Shown: positions 34,359 to 44,511 of the stretch, piece after piece
How the letters are laid out: each line of letters begins with the position of its first letter
Position numbering within the stretch: the stretch's first letter is position 1
DNA from: Linum tenue
Taxonomy: Eukaryota; Streptophyta; Magnoliopsida; Malpighiales; Linaceae
DNA: 64,000 nt
Direction of reading: 5' to 3'
NCBI GenBank assembly: GCA_946122785.1
Contig: CAMGYJ010000004.1
Location: 11,182,150 to 11,246,149 of the forward strand
Position numbers and translations under genes: made by a program
Notes under the pieces: generated by a model
The model's database searches: none
What the model was told of the DNA's origin: nothing
What the model saw: the letters and a program-made list of their open reading frames with translations, nothing else

Positions 34359-36123
34359 CTACGGCAGCTTGTTCTGCAGGATAGCCGAGCACTCCTCGCT
34401 GAGCTCCACAGTGGCCAGCTCACTCAGCTTCTGCTTCTTTGAGAGAAGATCTTTCAGGAACTTCTCATACTTAGGCATTTGGGATAGTGCCTCCAGGAAG
34501 GGCACTTGTACATTCAGCTTCCTAAGCATGGACATGAAGTTCCCGAATTCTGCCTCTAGCCTGTCTTTATGCAACCGAGTAGGGAAAGGGAGTTGTGGGA
34601 TATACTCCTTCACTACTGGTTGCGGCTTAGGCACATGCACCTCAACCTCCTTCTCTGCTTCTTCTTCAACCGCTGGAGATGCTGAAACAGGGGCCTCTCT
34701 CTCTCTCTTATCCCCGAACAGGTGGATCAACAGTCATCTTGCCACTCCTTGTTGTGATGGCATTACAGTGGGCATTCGGGTCCTTCGGATTAGGAATGGT
34801 CTGACCTGGCAAGGTACCTGGAGCCCTCTGCGCCACTGCTTGAGCCACGCTCCCCAGCTGGGATTGGATATCCTACAAGACAACCTGCGTGTTCCTCTGG
34901 CCAGCTTCAAGAGCCAGGAATTTACCCGAGGTCTTTTCCATGAATTGCTCGATAGTGTTGAATTTCTGAGCACTAGAACTGGCAAGAGAACCCACCAGAT
35001 CCCGTAATTCAGCCATCGGATCATTCTGCGCTAGGGTTGCAGAGGCTGCACCTGGTTGCTGGAAAGGTCGCGGCTGTGGTTGAGCAGCATGCCCCTGCAT
35101 GGGCGGGTAGAGAGATTGCTGCTGCTGCTGCTGGAATTTCCCCTGTCTGGGCTGATATGGCAGTCTCTGGAAGCCTGGAGGTCCTTGGGAGGCTGGTGGT
35201 CTAGGATTTGCCCTAGCCCATGAGAAGTTGGGATGCTGGCGCCACCCCTCATTGTACGTGTTGCTGTAGGGGTCATTGCGCCTAACATTATTGATGAAGT
35301 TCACCTGCTCCGGGGGTGTAGTCGACTCCCTCTTCGCCTGGCAATCTTCCACAGTGTGATGGGTGCTCTCGCACCACTGGCAGTGCATCGTCTGCTGTTG
35401 TCCGATCCCGGGAATCATCCCAGATCGATCTATGGCTGAAACCAACTTCGATACAACCTGCACCAAATCAGATGACTGGGTGGCTACAACATGCACACCC
35501 CGCCCTGGTGCTCTTCTCGATCTCCTGGAAGTTCCCCAATCATAGCCCTGCTCTGCCATCTCTTCAAAAAGTTGATTCAGCTGTGTCGGCGTTTTGGTGA
35601 GCATATTCCTACCATAGACCGAGTCAATCAGCTGCTTATCCTTTGGGAAGAGAGCATGGTAGAAGGTGCCCACCTTGAAGGCGTCGGTAAAACCATGGTT
35701 GGGGCACATGAGGAAGAGACTGGTGTATCTCTCCCAAGCATCCCGGATGGTCTCATCTTCGTCTTGAGTGAAGTGGGTGATTTGCTTCTGCAGGTCCGCC
35801 GTCTTGGACGGGGGATGGTAGCGAGTGAGGAACTTGTCCGCCAGATTGGCGAACATAGTGATCGAGCCTAGAGGTCGAGTGTCTAGCCACTCCTTGGCCT
35901 GGCCCTCTAGAGTAAACGGAAAGTACCTCAGCTGGATGGCATCGGCTGGGACCCCATTTATCTTGATTCCATCGATTAGCTCATGGAATCGCCTCAGATG
36001 CGATCGGAGGAACTCCCCCTCCTTACCACGGAACACCACCGAACCGCGCAACATCATGATGACCGAGGTGCTCACCTCAAAGTTGTTCGCTGGCACATGA
36101 GGGTGTTGAATGGGTGACCTCAT
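34359..36123 (-). pseudogene. element B gag
   Basis: The main frame (34873-36123) has the retrotransposon gag domain (LRSHLRRFHELIDGIKINGV, WLDTRPLGSITMFANLADKF, DETIRDAWERYTSLF, LTKTPTQLNQLFEEMAEQG). A zinc knuckle, CQWCESTHHTVEDC, and a Gln-rich tract follow. Shorter frames at 34734-35024 and 34359-34730 continue it after frameshifts (QLPFPTRLHKDRLEAEF). An N-terminal piece with KRALKARLAAEEALAQLQ lies at 36151-36345, one frame break upstream. Confidence 0.85.
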
Positions 36124-36467
36124 GTCCGCGGCTCTGGCGGTCCAGTAGGATCACATGGTCTGCTCCTCAGGAATGACCACATCATGGTCTTGTGGGTCAG
36201 CCATCTCTTTTTCGTCGGCGATTTGCAGCTGTGCTAGAGCCTCCTCCGCAGCCAGTCGCGCCTTTAGAGCCCGCTTGAAGTTCCTACAGGTCCGTTCAAG
36301 CTCCTGGTCTAATGGTAGTAGTTCTCCCGACTGGCTACGGGTCATGCACTACCTGCACACAACCAGCAAAAGCAACCCGTGAAGGCACACAAGTGGAAGA
36401 GAGAAAAATGCAGTAAAGAAAAAAGCTAGAGTAACAAATTTTCACATTTCCCCAATAACCTAGAGGG

Positions 36468-36485
36468 TCCCCGGCAACGGCGCCA
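36468..36485 (-). promoter_or_regulatory. element B primer binding site (tRNA-Asp)
   Basis: TGGCGCCGTTGCCGGGGA on the minus strand, six bases from the 5' LTR, the same as element A. Confidence 0.9.
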
Positions 36486-36491
36486 AAAACT

Positions 36492-37830
36492 TGACACGCT
36501 AAAACACAACACCAAACTGCGACCAAGTATAATCGCAGTCCGGGAATGCAGTAAAGTAGCAAGTTCTAATGTCAACCCGGGGTCTAGATCTACTGCCTAC
36601 TCCGTGATTATCTATTATCTAGCAAACTAAGTCGAGTGCTTGTTGTTTTAACTAAAAGCAGTAAGAAAGCAGGAAATGGTTCGGTTTTCTGAAGTCAAGG
36701 AAGAATCACTCGGGAATGAGTCCCCCTAGCTCCTTAGTTAGGTCTCAATTGTAATTACACTGGGTTGATTTACTGTTGATTAAACTGCGGAAGATCCGAC
36801 AGTAGCTTGGAATCTCTTAAGCTGACCAAGCCCTCTCAGTCCAACTACCCGACAGACGACTAGTCTTCACCGGGATAGAAAGCTGGGGCTATGAACACAG
36901 AACTCCACTACCGGAATTGGATTCCAGTACAGAGCAGTAGATTGACTAACTCTCGTATAACCAATCCACTACTACCGAATGATGTAGCTCTAACAACCTA
37001 ATCAGATTCTATCATCTCAGGTTGCAGCAGAAATCAAGAAAAGCTGATCAGACTTCAATGAATCATGCATCATTCGATTATAATCAAGCAGTATAACAAT
37101 CCCAAGTCATTACAATCAAGATCCCTAACACATGGAACTAGGGTTCTTCATACCCAAGTGAGAGAAAGTTCTACTCCATAGAGAGAGAAGGGAAAACAGA
37201 ATACAAAGCAGTCATACTCATAACAATGGGAAGAATCTGCTCTAGGATGATGATTTTCACTCCTATGATGATCTCCAAGCTTGATTTGATGAAACCCAGC
37301 TCCACAACCACTATTAGGATGAGTTCTTCGCACTTTCTCTCTCCAGGGCTCTGTTTTTGCTCCAAAAAGTTGATTCTCTCACTTTTGGCTCGGAATTGGG
37401 TAAAAACCCAGATTTCCCGATCACACGGGCAGGCCACACGGCCGTGTGGCTTACCCAGATGCCCGTGTGAGTTCCAAAACGCTGCGTCTCGAATAATTGG
37501 ACTTCAGGCTTCCCACATGGGCAAGGGCACACGGCCGTGTGGCATTTCCACCATGCCCGTGTGAAGCCTCGCTAAATCCCACACGGCCACAAAGGTGACT
37601 TGCACGGCCGTGTGGGTTCTAGGAATGCCCGTGTGGCTTCCTCAGCGCCTCACCACACGTCCGATCTTCGTCCAATCGACTCCACACTCGCTCCCAAGCC
37701 TTCATTCACGTACTAGGACCTGAAATATCACAAACAAGAACAACCTAGCGTGAAATCGGCCTAAAACACGAGAATAAACATCTCAAACGGTGTAAGAATT
37801 GGGGTAAAAACATGTGCAATTAACGGTCTA
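36492..37830 (-). repeat. element B 5' LTR, outer end lost
   Basis: Matches 23072-24423 closely. On the plus strand it should end GGTCTATCA but reads GGTCTACCATTTG, so the outermost bases are lost at the junction with the copia integrase. It has GCCACACGGCCGTGTGGC at 37433-37450 and CACACGGCCGTGTG at 37528-37541. Confidence 0.92.
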
Positions 37831-38690
37831 CCATTTGTCTCTTTTTGGAGCTGGAACATGAGCATAACACACAGATCCAAAGGTCTTGAGATGAAATAGA
37901 CTTGGTTTGAATCCATTCCAGGCTTCATATGTAGTCATCCCCTTAACTGACCTTGTTGTTAACCTATTGAGCAGGTAGACTGAAGTGTTCACAGCTTCAG
38001 CCCAGAACTTCTTAGGAATATTCTTCTCAAACAACATGCATCTAGCCATTTCCATGACTGTCCTGTTCTTTCTTTCACTTACTCCATTTTGCTGTGGAGT
38101 ATACCTGACTGTGAGCTGATGAAGTACACCCTCTGAAGCCAGCAACTTTCCAAAGGCTAGAGATGTGTATTCTTTCCCATTGTCAGATCTCAAAGTTTTA
38201 ATCCTTTCATTGCTTTGATTTTCAACCATAGCCTTAAATTTCTGGAATTTGGGAAGAGCTTCAGACTTGTTCTTCAGGAAATAGACCCAGCAGTATCTTG
38301 TCAAGTCATCAATGAATAACAAGAAATATCTACTCCCCCCCCCCCCCCAAGATTCCACCTTGAAAGGGCCAAATATATCAGTGTGGATTAGTCCAAACTT
38401 CACAGGAGCTCTCCAAGTGTGTTTCTTAGAAAGGGCAACCTGTGTTATTTTCCAAGCTGACAGATTTCACACACACCTTCATTCAACTCAAGAGCAGGTA
38501 AACCCTTTACCAAACCCTCTTGAGCCATTTTAATCATAGTATGTTGACTGAAATGACCTAGTATACTATGCCACATAGCTGATTGGTCATTTCTAGTCAC
38601 TATAGCCATGTTAGCAGTTTTCATTTTCAGGGCAAAACTCCTTTGAATCATAGAAAGATCAAACAGTTTATCTCCCTTTGAATCATACAC
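37828..38690 (-). pseudogene. copia GAG-pre-integrase and integrase core (truncated)
   Basis: The region 38445-38690 carries the pre-integrase zinc-binding segment (WHSILGHFSQHTMIKMAQEG, CEICQLGK). A frameshift follows, and 37828-38403 has the integrase core: the D in HTDIFGPF, the second D in RSDNGKEYTS, and the E in NGVSERKNRTVMEMARCML. The domain ends in mid-protein at the breakpoint (APKRDKW). Confidence 0.88.
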
Positions 38691-38702
38691 AACACAAGAC
38701 TT

Positions 38703-39442
38703 TTATTGCATTTCCAAAGAGTAACCCTTTTCAAGCATTTGTCCTACACTGAGCAAGTTCTTAGCTAGAGCAGGAACAAATAAAACTTCAGGGATTACCT
38801 TAAGTTCAAAGGCAGTTTGCACTGAAACTGATCCTTTACCTTCAACAGATAGCAGATCACCATTTCCAATCTTTACTTTAGATTTGTAGGACTTGTCCAG
38901 ATCCAGAAAATACTCCTCATTGTTGGTCATATGATTTGTACAACCAGTATCCAAAAGCCAGTCCTCACTGCTGGTTGTAGCTGTGAAACAGGTACCATGA
39001 ACATCCCTTCTTGCTTGTTCTGTTCATTTGCTTCTGCAACAACCACTTGTTCCCTGATGCTCTTGTTTTTGCAGACCTTTTCAATGTGCCTTAGTCTTTT
39101 ACATGACCTGTACTGCACATTAGGTCTATACCAGCAGTAGTTCTCAGTGTGATTGGTTTTCTTACAGATGGGACAAGGAGGGTAGACCTTATTCTCGGTT
39201 GGTTTTTCAGTCTACTCCTCCCTACCCTTTTTCTTCTTTCCATGAGTTTTCTTGACTTCAGAACTTTGCCCTTTGGCCTTTTGTTTCCTTACAACCAAAG
39301 CTTCTTCTGAGTTTTCATCATTTCTGATAGAACTCTTCAACTCAGTTGCTTGCAAAGAGTTGATCAGCTGAGTTATGCTCAGTGTAGTCAGATCTTGTGT
39401 TTCTTCTAGAGTTGAGATCTTAGCCTCAAATTTTTCAGGCAC
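38703..39442 (-). pseudogene. copia gag C-terminus and protease
   Basis: The protease active site reads [16 protein letters not shown] at 38703-38954, with VLFVPALAKNLLSVGQM downstream. The gag part with SITQLINSLQATELK is at 39212-39442. Stops and frameshifts separate the segments, including one in the region that should hold the zinc knuckle (39118 to 39190). Confidence 0.8.
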
Positions 39443-39502
39443 AGTGACTAAGATCTTCTCAACAACCCTAGAATCATCAAAATTCTCACCAAGCAGCCTT
39501 AG

Positions 39503-39934
39503 TTAATTCACATTTTTCATGATTCTATCCAGATAGTCCTTGATACTTTCACTTTCTTTCATTCTCAAACTTTCAAACTCTCTTCTCAGATTCAGAGCTT
39601 GCATTAGCTTACCTCTGTCAGACCCTTGGAACTCTTCTTGAAGTTTGTCCCAAGCTTCTTTTGCTGCTGTGCAAGTCATGATTCTGGTGAAGACTTCCTC
39701 AGTGACTGCAGCATGGATGCAGGTAAGAGCTCTGTGGGTTTTAGCTACCTCTTCAACATATCTGGTTTGCTGATTTAAAGAAGCATTTGCAGGAAGTGGA
39801 TCCACCACTCTTCCATTCACAGGCTCCCAGATGTCATTCCCTTGCATGAATGACTTCATCTTAACAACCCAGATCTGGTAGTTCTTACCATTGAAAACTG
39901 GGGGTGAGGTCAGAGAGAGGCCAGTTGAAGTCAT
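39503..39934 (-). pseudogene. copia gag (UBN2-type) N-terminus
   Basis: Starts at the ATG at 39934. Motifs PPVFNGKNYQIWVVKMKSFM, AAKEAWDKLQEEFQGSDRGK and RREFESLRMKESESIKDYLD are those of copia-type gag of plants. It ends at a stop after IMKNVN, where the family normally continues. Confidence 0.88.
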
Positions 39935-40050
39935 TTCTGAGTAACTTACAACTGGCAGAGGTCAAGAAAGAGAAGAAGAACACTCAACCCTCACAATAAC
40001 TCACTGATTCACTCCAAAGAAAACCTCACAATCCCTTTCCAATATCAAGA

Positions 40051-40064
40051 GGGCTCTGATACCA
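40051..40064 (-). promoter_or_regulatory. copia primer binding site (initiator tRNA-Met)
   Basis: The minus strand reads TGGTATCAGAGCCC, the standard complement of the initiator tRNA-Met 3' end, two bases inside the LTR at 40067-40609. Confidence 0.88.
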
Positions 40065-40066
40065 CG

Positions 40067-40609
40067 TGTAGTTTATACACAATGCTTGTAATTTCCAGTT
40101 GCACAAACTGCAGAAAAGCAATGTAACAGTGCAAACTAGGAAAAAACAGAATGGTAAAAGAACAACTTTTGAACTCAAAACAGTGGCTTAGCTTCAGTGC
40201 ATCAGATCCACTTTTCCATTTCAATTTGATCTGTTTTCTCACAAATTACACCAAAAAGAAGAGGGAGCAACCTTTTAAAGGCTCAACTACAAACCCTAGG
40301 TTGATCTGCAACTACTAAAACAAACAAACAAAAGCTTAAAGACAAAACCAAGTACAAGAGTCACTTTCAATGTTCCCCAGAAACAAAACAAGAAGAGGCA
40401 TTGGCAAACATGACCTTCACAGTGGTCCCTCAACATTCTTAGCTTCAGTCCAAGGTTGAAGATAGTCCAAAACGTCTCCCAGCTGGTTCCATCTTCATCT
40501 TCATCTCTTTCCAGCAAGCTTCCTCTGTTTCTCCAGCAGCACTCGTCATTTCTTGTGCTCCAAGACACAGGTAGGTTGAGAGGGTACCACCAAGTAACAA
40601 ACTTCAACA
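40067..40609 (-). repeat. copia 5' LTR
   Basis: 543 bp, TGTTGAAG...AAACTACA on the minus strand. It has the same length as 42670-43212 and is clearly homologous to it. Confidence 0.9.
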
Positions 40610-40614
40610 GTTGG

Positions 40615-41244
40615 GCCCAGAACCAACCCAAGAAGAAGATGAGTTGAGTCTAGCGGGCCGTCCAGAGAAGTGGGCCGAACCCAACAAGAGGGCAGGCGGG
40701 TTGGACCAGATGTGGGCGGTTGACCAAGGTGGGTTCGACTCGAATCAAAATGACCGAACCGGGTGGACCAAACCCGGTCCGACTGGCTGGACCCACACGG
40801 GTCAAACCGGAATTGAACCGCCGTGGGAAGACCAGCAGCAAGGCGGACCGAATCGTGGGGTTCCAATGGGCGGGCGCGGATCGTGTAGCGAGGGAGGAGG
40901 CTTCCAACCACCTCTAATGGGCCCAGACGGACCGAGACGAGCAACCCAGGATTCGAGGAGCTGGTATACAAGGCAACCCCGAGGCGAGGAGGGAGCGGAG
41001 TACATAAACAGGGGCCCGAGAAATTCGCACAGTGGAAGGTATGCTTGGTATGACCGCTTTAATGATATGGACGATGACTTAGTTTTCAGAGCTAAGCCTC
41101 CAACCATTGAATTTCGGAAATTCAATGGGCAAGAGGATGCAGGGTTGTGGTTGTATGCAGCTGACAGGTGGTTTAAGAACCACCCGACTCGGGAGGAGAG
41201 GAAGGCGCATATGGCGTCCTTCTACCTCGATTCTAGGTAAAAGG
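40615..41244 (+). pseudogene. gypsy gag fragment inside the inverted segment
   Basis: The plus strand encodes a Gly/Pro-rich, charged stretch and then KPPTIEFRKFNGQEDAGLWL and YAADRWFKNHPTREERKAHM, the start of a gypsy capsid domain. It is cut at SFYLDSR, where copia RT sequence begins. When the copia insertion and one copy of the target duplication are removed, its frame is continuous with the gag N-terminus read on the minus strand from 43218. The two pieces therefore belong to one gene. Confidence 0.8.
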
Positions 41245-42640
41245 CATGTTGGAAGAAAAGTGATAGGAACTAAATGGGTTTACATGATTAAATTAAACTC
41301 AAATGCTTCATTCAACAAGTTCAAAGCAAGAGATGTGGTTAAAGGGTTGCTTAGCAGTCTGGGATTGACTATGGTGAAACTTTTGCACCAGTGGCAAGGC
41401 TATATACTATAAGACTCCTACTGGCTATTGCTGCTCAGAAGAACTGGAAAGTGCATCAGCTAGATGTGAAATCTGCTTTTCTAAATGGCTATCTTTAGGA
41501 GGAGATATATGTTGAGCAGCCCGAAGGCTTTGTGATTCCAGGGAAAAAGGATCATGTTTACCTACTGAAGAAAGCTCTCTAAGGACTAAAACAAGCTCCA
41601 AGAGCCTGGTATTCCAGGATTGATGATTATCTTGTGAGATTAGGATTTTCTAAGAGTCCAAGTGAACCAACCCTCTATGTGAGAACTGATGAGGTTGGAA
41701 CTGTGATGATTTCTCTGTTTGTGGATGATCTTCTGATCATTGGAAGCAATGTGAAGAAAATAGAAGACTTCAAAACCAGCATGATGAATGAATTTGAGAT
41801 GACTGATCTGGGTTTGATGACTTACTTTCTTGGCATTCAAGTTGAGCAGACTGAGAAAGGCATTTTCATATGCCAGAAGAAGTATGCAAATGAAGTTTAA
41901 AAAGATTTGGAATGGAGAATGCCAAGGATGCTACTACACCACTTCCAGTGAGAATCCAACTGACAAAAGAAGATGGATCAGGCTCATTTGAGCCTAAGGT
42001 TTACAAGAGTTTGATTGGAAGCCTGTTGTACCTTTCTGCAACCAGACCAGACATAATGTTTGCCTCTAGTTTGCTAGCAAGGTTTATGCAATCTCCAACT
42101 CAAATCCACTACAACACAGCTAAAAGATTGCTAAGGTACATTAAAGGTACCACTTATCTTGGTTTGAAGTTTGAAGGAGGTAAAGGAGTGTGTTTGGAGG
42201 GTTTCTGTGACAGTGATTGGGCAAGATCTTCTGAAGACATGAAAAGCACCTTTGGCTTTGCTTTCTCACTGGGATCTGCAATCTTTTGCTGGAGTTCAAA
42301 GAAACAAAGCATTGTAGCTCAGTCAATTGCTGAAGCTGAGTACATTGCTGGTTCAGAAGCTGTCAACCATGCTGTTTGGTTGAGAAAAATCATGGCAGAT
42401 TTGGGTTTTGAGCAAACTAAACCAACTATCATTTGGTGTGATAATCAATCTTCTGTTGCCTTGACTAAAAATCCAGTGTTCTATGGAAGAACTAAGCACA
42501 TCAAGATCAAGTATCATGTGCTTAGAGAGGCTGAAGCTGAAGGATTGATCTCTATGAAACACTGCTCTACACAAGACCAGTCTGCTGATATTTTTACTAA
42601 GTCTTTGATCAAACCAAGGTTTGAAGAGTTGACAACATGA
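41245..42640 (+). pseudogene. copia reverse transcriptase and RNase H (3' half)
   Basis: Begins inside the RT (KVIGTKWVYMIKLNSN). It passes several stops and frameshifts to the catalytic region ISLFVDDLLIIGSN and TDLGLMTYFLGIQVEQTEKG (41634-41900). An intact stretch, 41912-42640, holds the end of RT and RNase H (SLIGSLLYLSATRPDIMFAS, FCDSDWARSSEDMKSTFGFA, SIAEAEYIAGSEAVNHAVWL, DQSADIFTKSL). About the last third of integrase and the start of RT are missing at the inversion breakpoint. Confidence 0.9.
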
Positions 42641-42669
42641 TTGGAATGGTCAGTGGCATTGGCAAGGAG

Positions 42670-43212
42670 TGTTGCAGTTTGTTACTTGGTGGTACCCTCT
42701 CAACCTACCTGTGTCTTGGAGCACAAGAAATGAAGAGTGTTGCTGGAGAAACAGAGGAAGCTTGCTGGAAAGAGATGAAGATGAAGATGTAACCAGCTGG
42801 GAGACGTTTTGTACTATGTCCAAACTTGGACTGAAGCTAAGGATGTTGAGGGACCACTGTGAAGGGCATGTTTGCCAATGCCTCTTCTTGTTTTGTTTCT
42901 AGGGAACATTAAAAGTGACTCTTGTACTTGGTTTTGTCTTTAAGCTTTTGTTTGTTTGTTGTAGTAGTTGCAGATCAACCTAGAGTTTGTAGTTGAGCCT
43001 TTAAAAGGTTGTTGCCTCTTCTTTTTGGTGTAATGTGTGAGAAAACAGATCAAATTGAAATGGAAAAGTGGATCTTATGCACTGAAGCTCAGCAACTATT
43101 TTGAGTTCAAAAGCTGTTCTTCTACCATTATGTTTTTTTCTAGTTTGCACTGTTACATTGCTTTTCTGCAGTTTGTGCAGCTGGAAATTACAAACATTGT
43201 GTATAAACTACA
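42670..43212 (+). repeat. copia 3' LTR
   Basis: 543 bp, TGTTGCAG...AAACTACA, followed by the duplication CCAAC at 43213-43217. Confidence 0.9.
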
Positions 43213-43964
43213 CCAACAATCCTAGCCCGTTGGGCACCCAAGCCCGACTCCCCTCTTCCTCATAGTTTAGTGGGCCCACATTGTCATAGACCGGCATGTT
43301 GGCCTTGCCACGCCGTGCCGCCATGTCTTGGGTCGTCGGGGTTGGAAGCAGGCCCGCCTCATTGTTGGCCCAAAGTGAACTTGGCCCGCACGCCATGTCT
43401 CCTGCCCTAGCCCGATCGCCGAGGCCGCCGACCCGCCTGCTCCTGCGGCCGTTATTGCCGCCGCCCCCTTAGCGGCTCCTGCCGCCGCCGCCGCGGTTGG
43501 CCTTTCCCCAACCTCACGCTCGAGGCCCATAGTGGTCTCGGCTCTCGGCGGTTTGCCTTGCCTCACCTCTGCATCTCATGCCAGTTTGCTTAGAGCTCGC
43601 CGAATTTCATCCATCTCTTCTTGACGTCTCTCCTCCGCCAGCTCTCGATCTGCCATCAGTCTCTTCACAACAACTTGGAGTTCGCCCACCGCAATGTGGA
43701 GTTCTTCTAGCCTGGTCTGGTCCACCACCGTGACCGGCTTTAGTACCCGAGTCGTTGGGTTCGGCAGGTTCCTTTCCAGCGCCGGAGCAGGCGCCGCCGA
43801 ACCGCCCTCGTCGCCGCTGCTTTGCCCAGTCGCCGCGGTGCTCGCGGTTGCCTTTTCCTGGGCCGCCTTCTCCGCGGCCTTCTCCGCAGCCTTCTGAGAC
43901 TTTGTTACCGCCAAAACGTGATCTTGTTCATTGATGATTTGCTTGGATCAGAATGGGGCTCTGA
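43213..43964 (-). pseudogene. gypsy gag N-terminus
   Basis: The minus strand encodes an Ala/Lys-rich start (KSQKAAEKAAEKAAQEKATA), then a coiled-coil-like DQTRLEELHIAVGELQVVVK and RQEEMDEIRRALSKLA. An Ala/Gly-rich linker and NMPVYDNVGPLNYEEEGSRA follow. No clear ATG is in frame; the first part may begin upstream of 43914. The fragment ends at the copia insertion. Confidence 0.75.
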
Positions 43965-43969
43965 TACCA
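43953..43969 (-). promoter_or_regulatory. gypsy primer binding site (initiator tRNA-Met)
   Basis: TGGTATCAGAGCCCCAT on the minus strand next to the LTR that begins at 43972. The tRNA-Met primer sets this element apart from the tRNA-Asp-primed A and B and fits a chromovirus. Confidence 0.8.
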
Positions 43970-43971
43970 GA

Positions 43972-44382
43972 TGATAGAAACCTAGAATTAGGTTCTATCG
44001 GTTTCTAGGAATTTGGAGAAAAGAGGCAAATCACCAAGGAAGTGATTAGCTCCTCTTGAGGAAAATGAGAAGGGAAGAGGGAAATTGGAAATTGAGAGGG
44101 TGAAGGAAGGAGGAGCTGCCGTGGCAGCAGTGAAGGGAGGGGAAGTTGGGATCGACCGAGAGAATGGAAGAAAGAGGGATTAGAGAGTGCTTTAGGGTTT
44201 AATTTTGCTTAGTGGTCTTATTCCACGTACAAGTAGTTTATATAAAAATGGATAATTTCCTACTGTTACCCGACTTATTAAATATCCCCAATTCACCCTA
44301 ATAATTCTCGAAAAGTCATAAAATAACAAACCGACAAAGATAATCCGAATAAGCAAACTATAGAAAATTCGAGTTTCTATCA
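43972..44382 (-). repeat. gypsy 5' LTR (probable chromovirus)
   Basis: 411 bp, TGATAGAAAC...GTTTCTATCA, with a 10-bp terminal inverted repeat. No second LTR is in the window. The rest of this element was lost in the rearrangement that brought the copia half and element B together. Confidence 0.8.
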
Positions 44383-44511
44383 ATAGCTCGAGGAATTAAG
44401 AACCAATTAAGGTCAGGTCAGGAACTTCTAGTGCCTCTTGGTGTTGACCTTTAGCTAAACTGCAAAGAACTGCAGAATAGTTACAAAAAGAAACGTCTGT
44501 AGGTTAATCTC

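Larger units (their letters stand above)
23072..37830 (-). mobile_element. element B: non-autonomous Athila/Tat-type gypsy retrotransposon
   Basis: LTRs at 23072-24423 and 36492-37830, a tRNA-Asp primer site at 36468-36485, and a polypurine tract at 24428-24440 define a minus-strand element. It keeps gag and protease, but after protease it runs directly into an integrase C-terminal tail, so RT, RNase H and the integrase core are missing. A decayed 3' ORF lies at 26303-27627. It is split by A' (29153-33742). The right LTR has lost its last bases where it meets the copia fragment, and no matching target duplication is visible on the outer flanks. Confidence 0.9.
37831..40609 (-). mobile_element. 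5' half of a Tork-like Ty1/copia element, inverted
   Basis: The minus-strand order is LTR, primer site, gag, protease, integrase, then an abrupt end at 37831. The 3' half of the same insertion lies at 41245-43212 on the plus strand. The junction base pairs at 40610-40614 (GTTGG) are the complement of CCAAC at 43213-43217. This is the target duplication of a single insertion that was later split by an inversion. Confidence 0.88.

Noticed and set aside
23072..37830. Simple insertion of element B with a target duplication
   Set aside because: The bases at 23067-23071 do not match those after 37830, and the right LTR end is incomplete.
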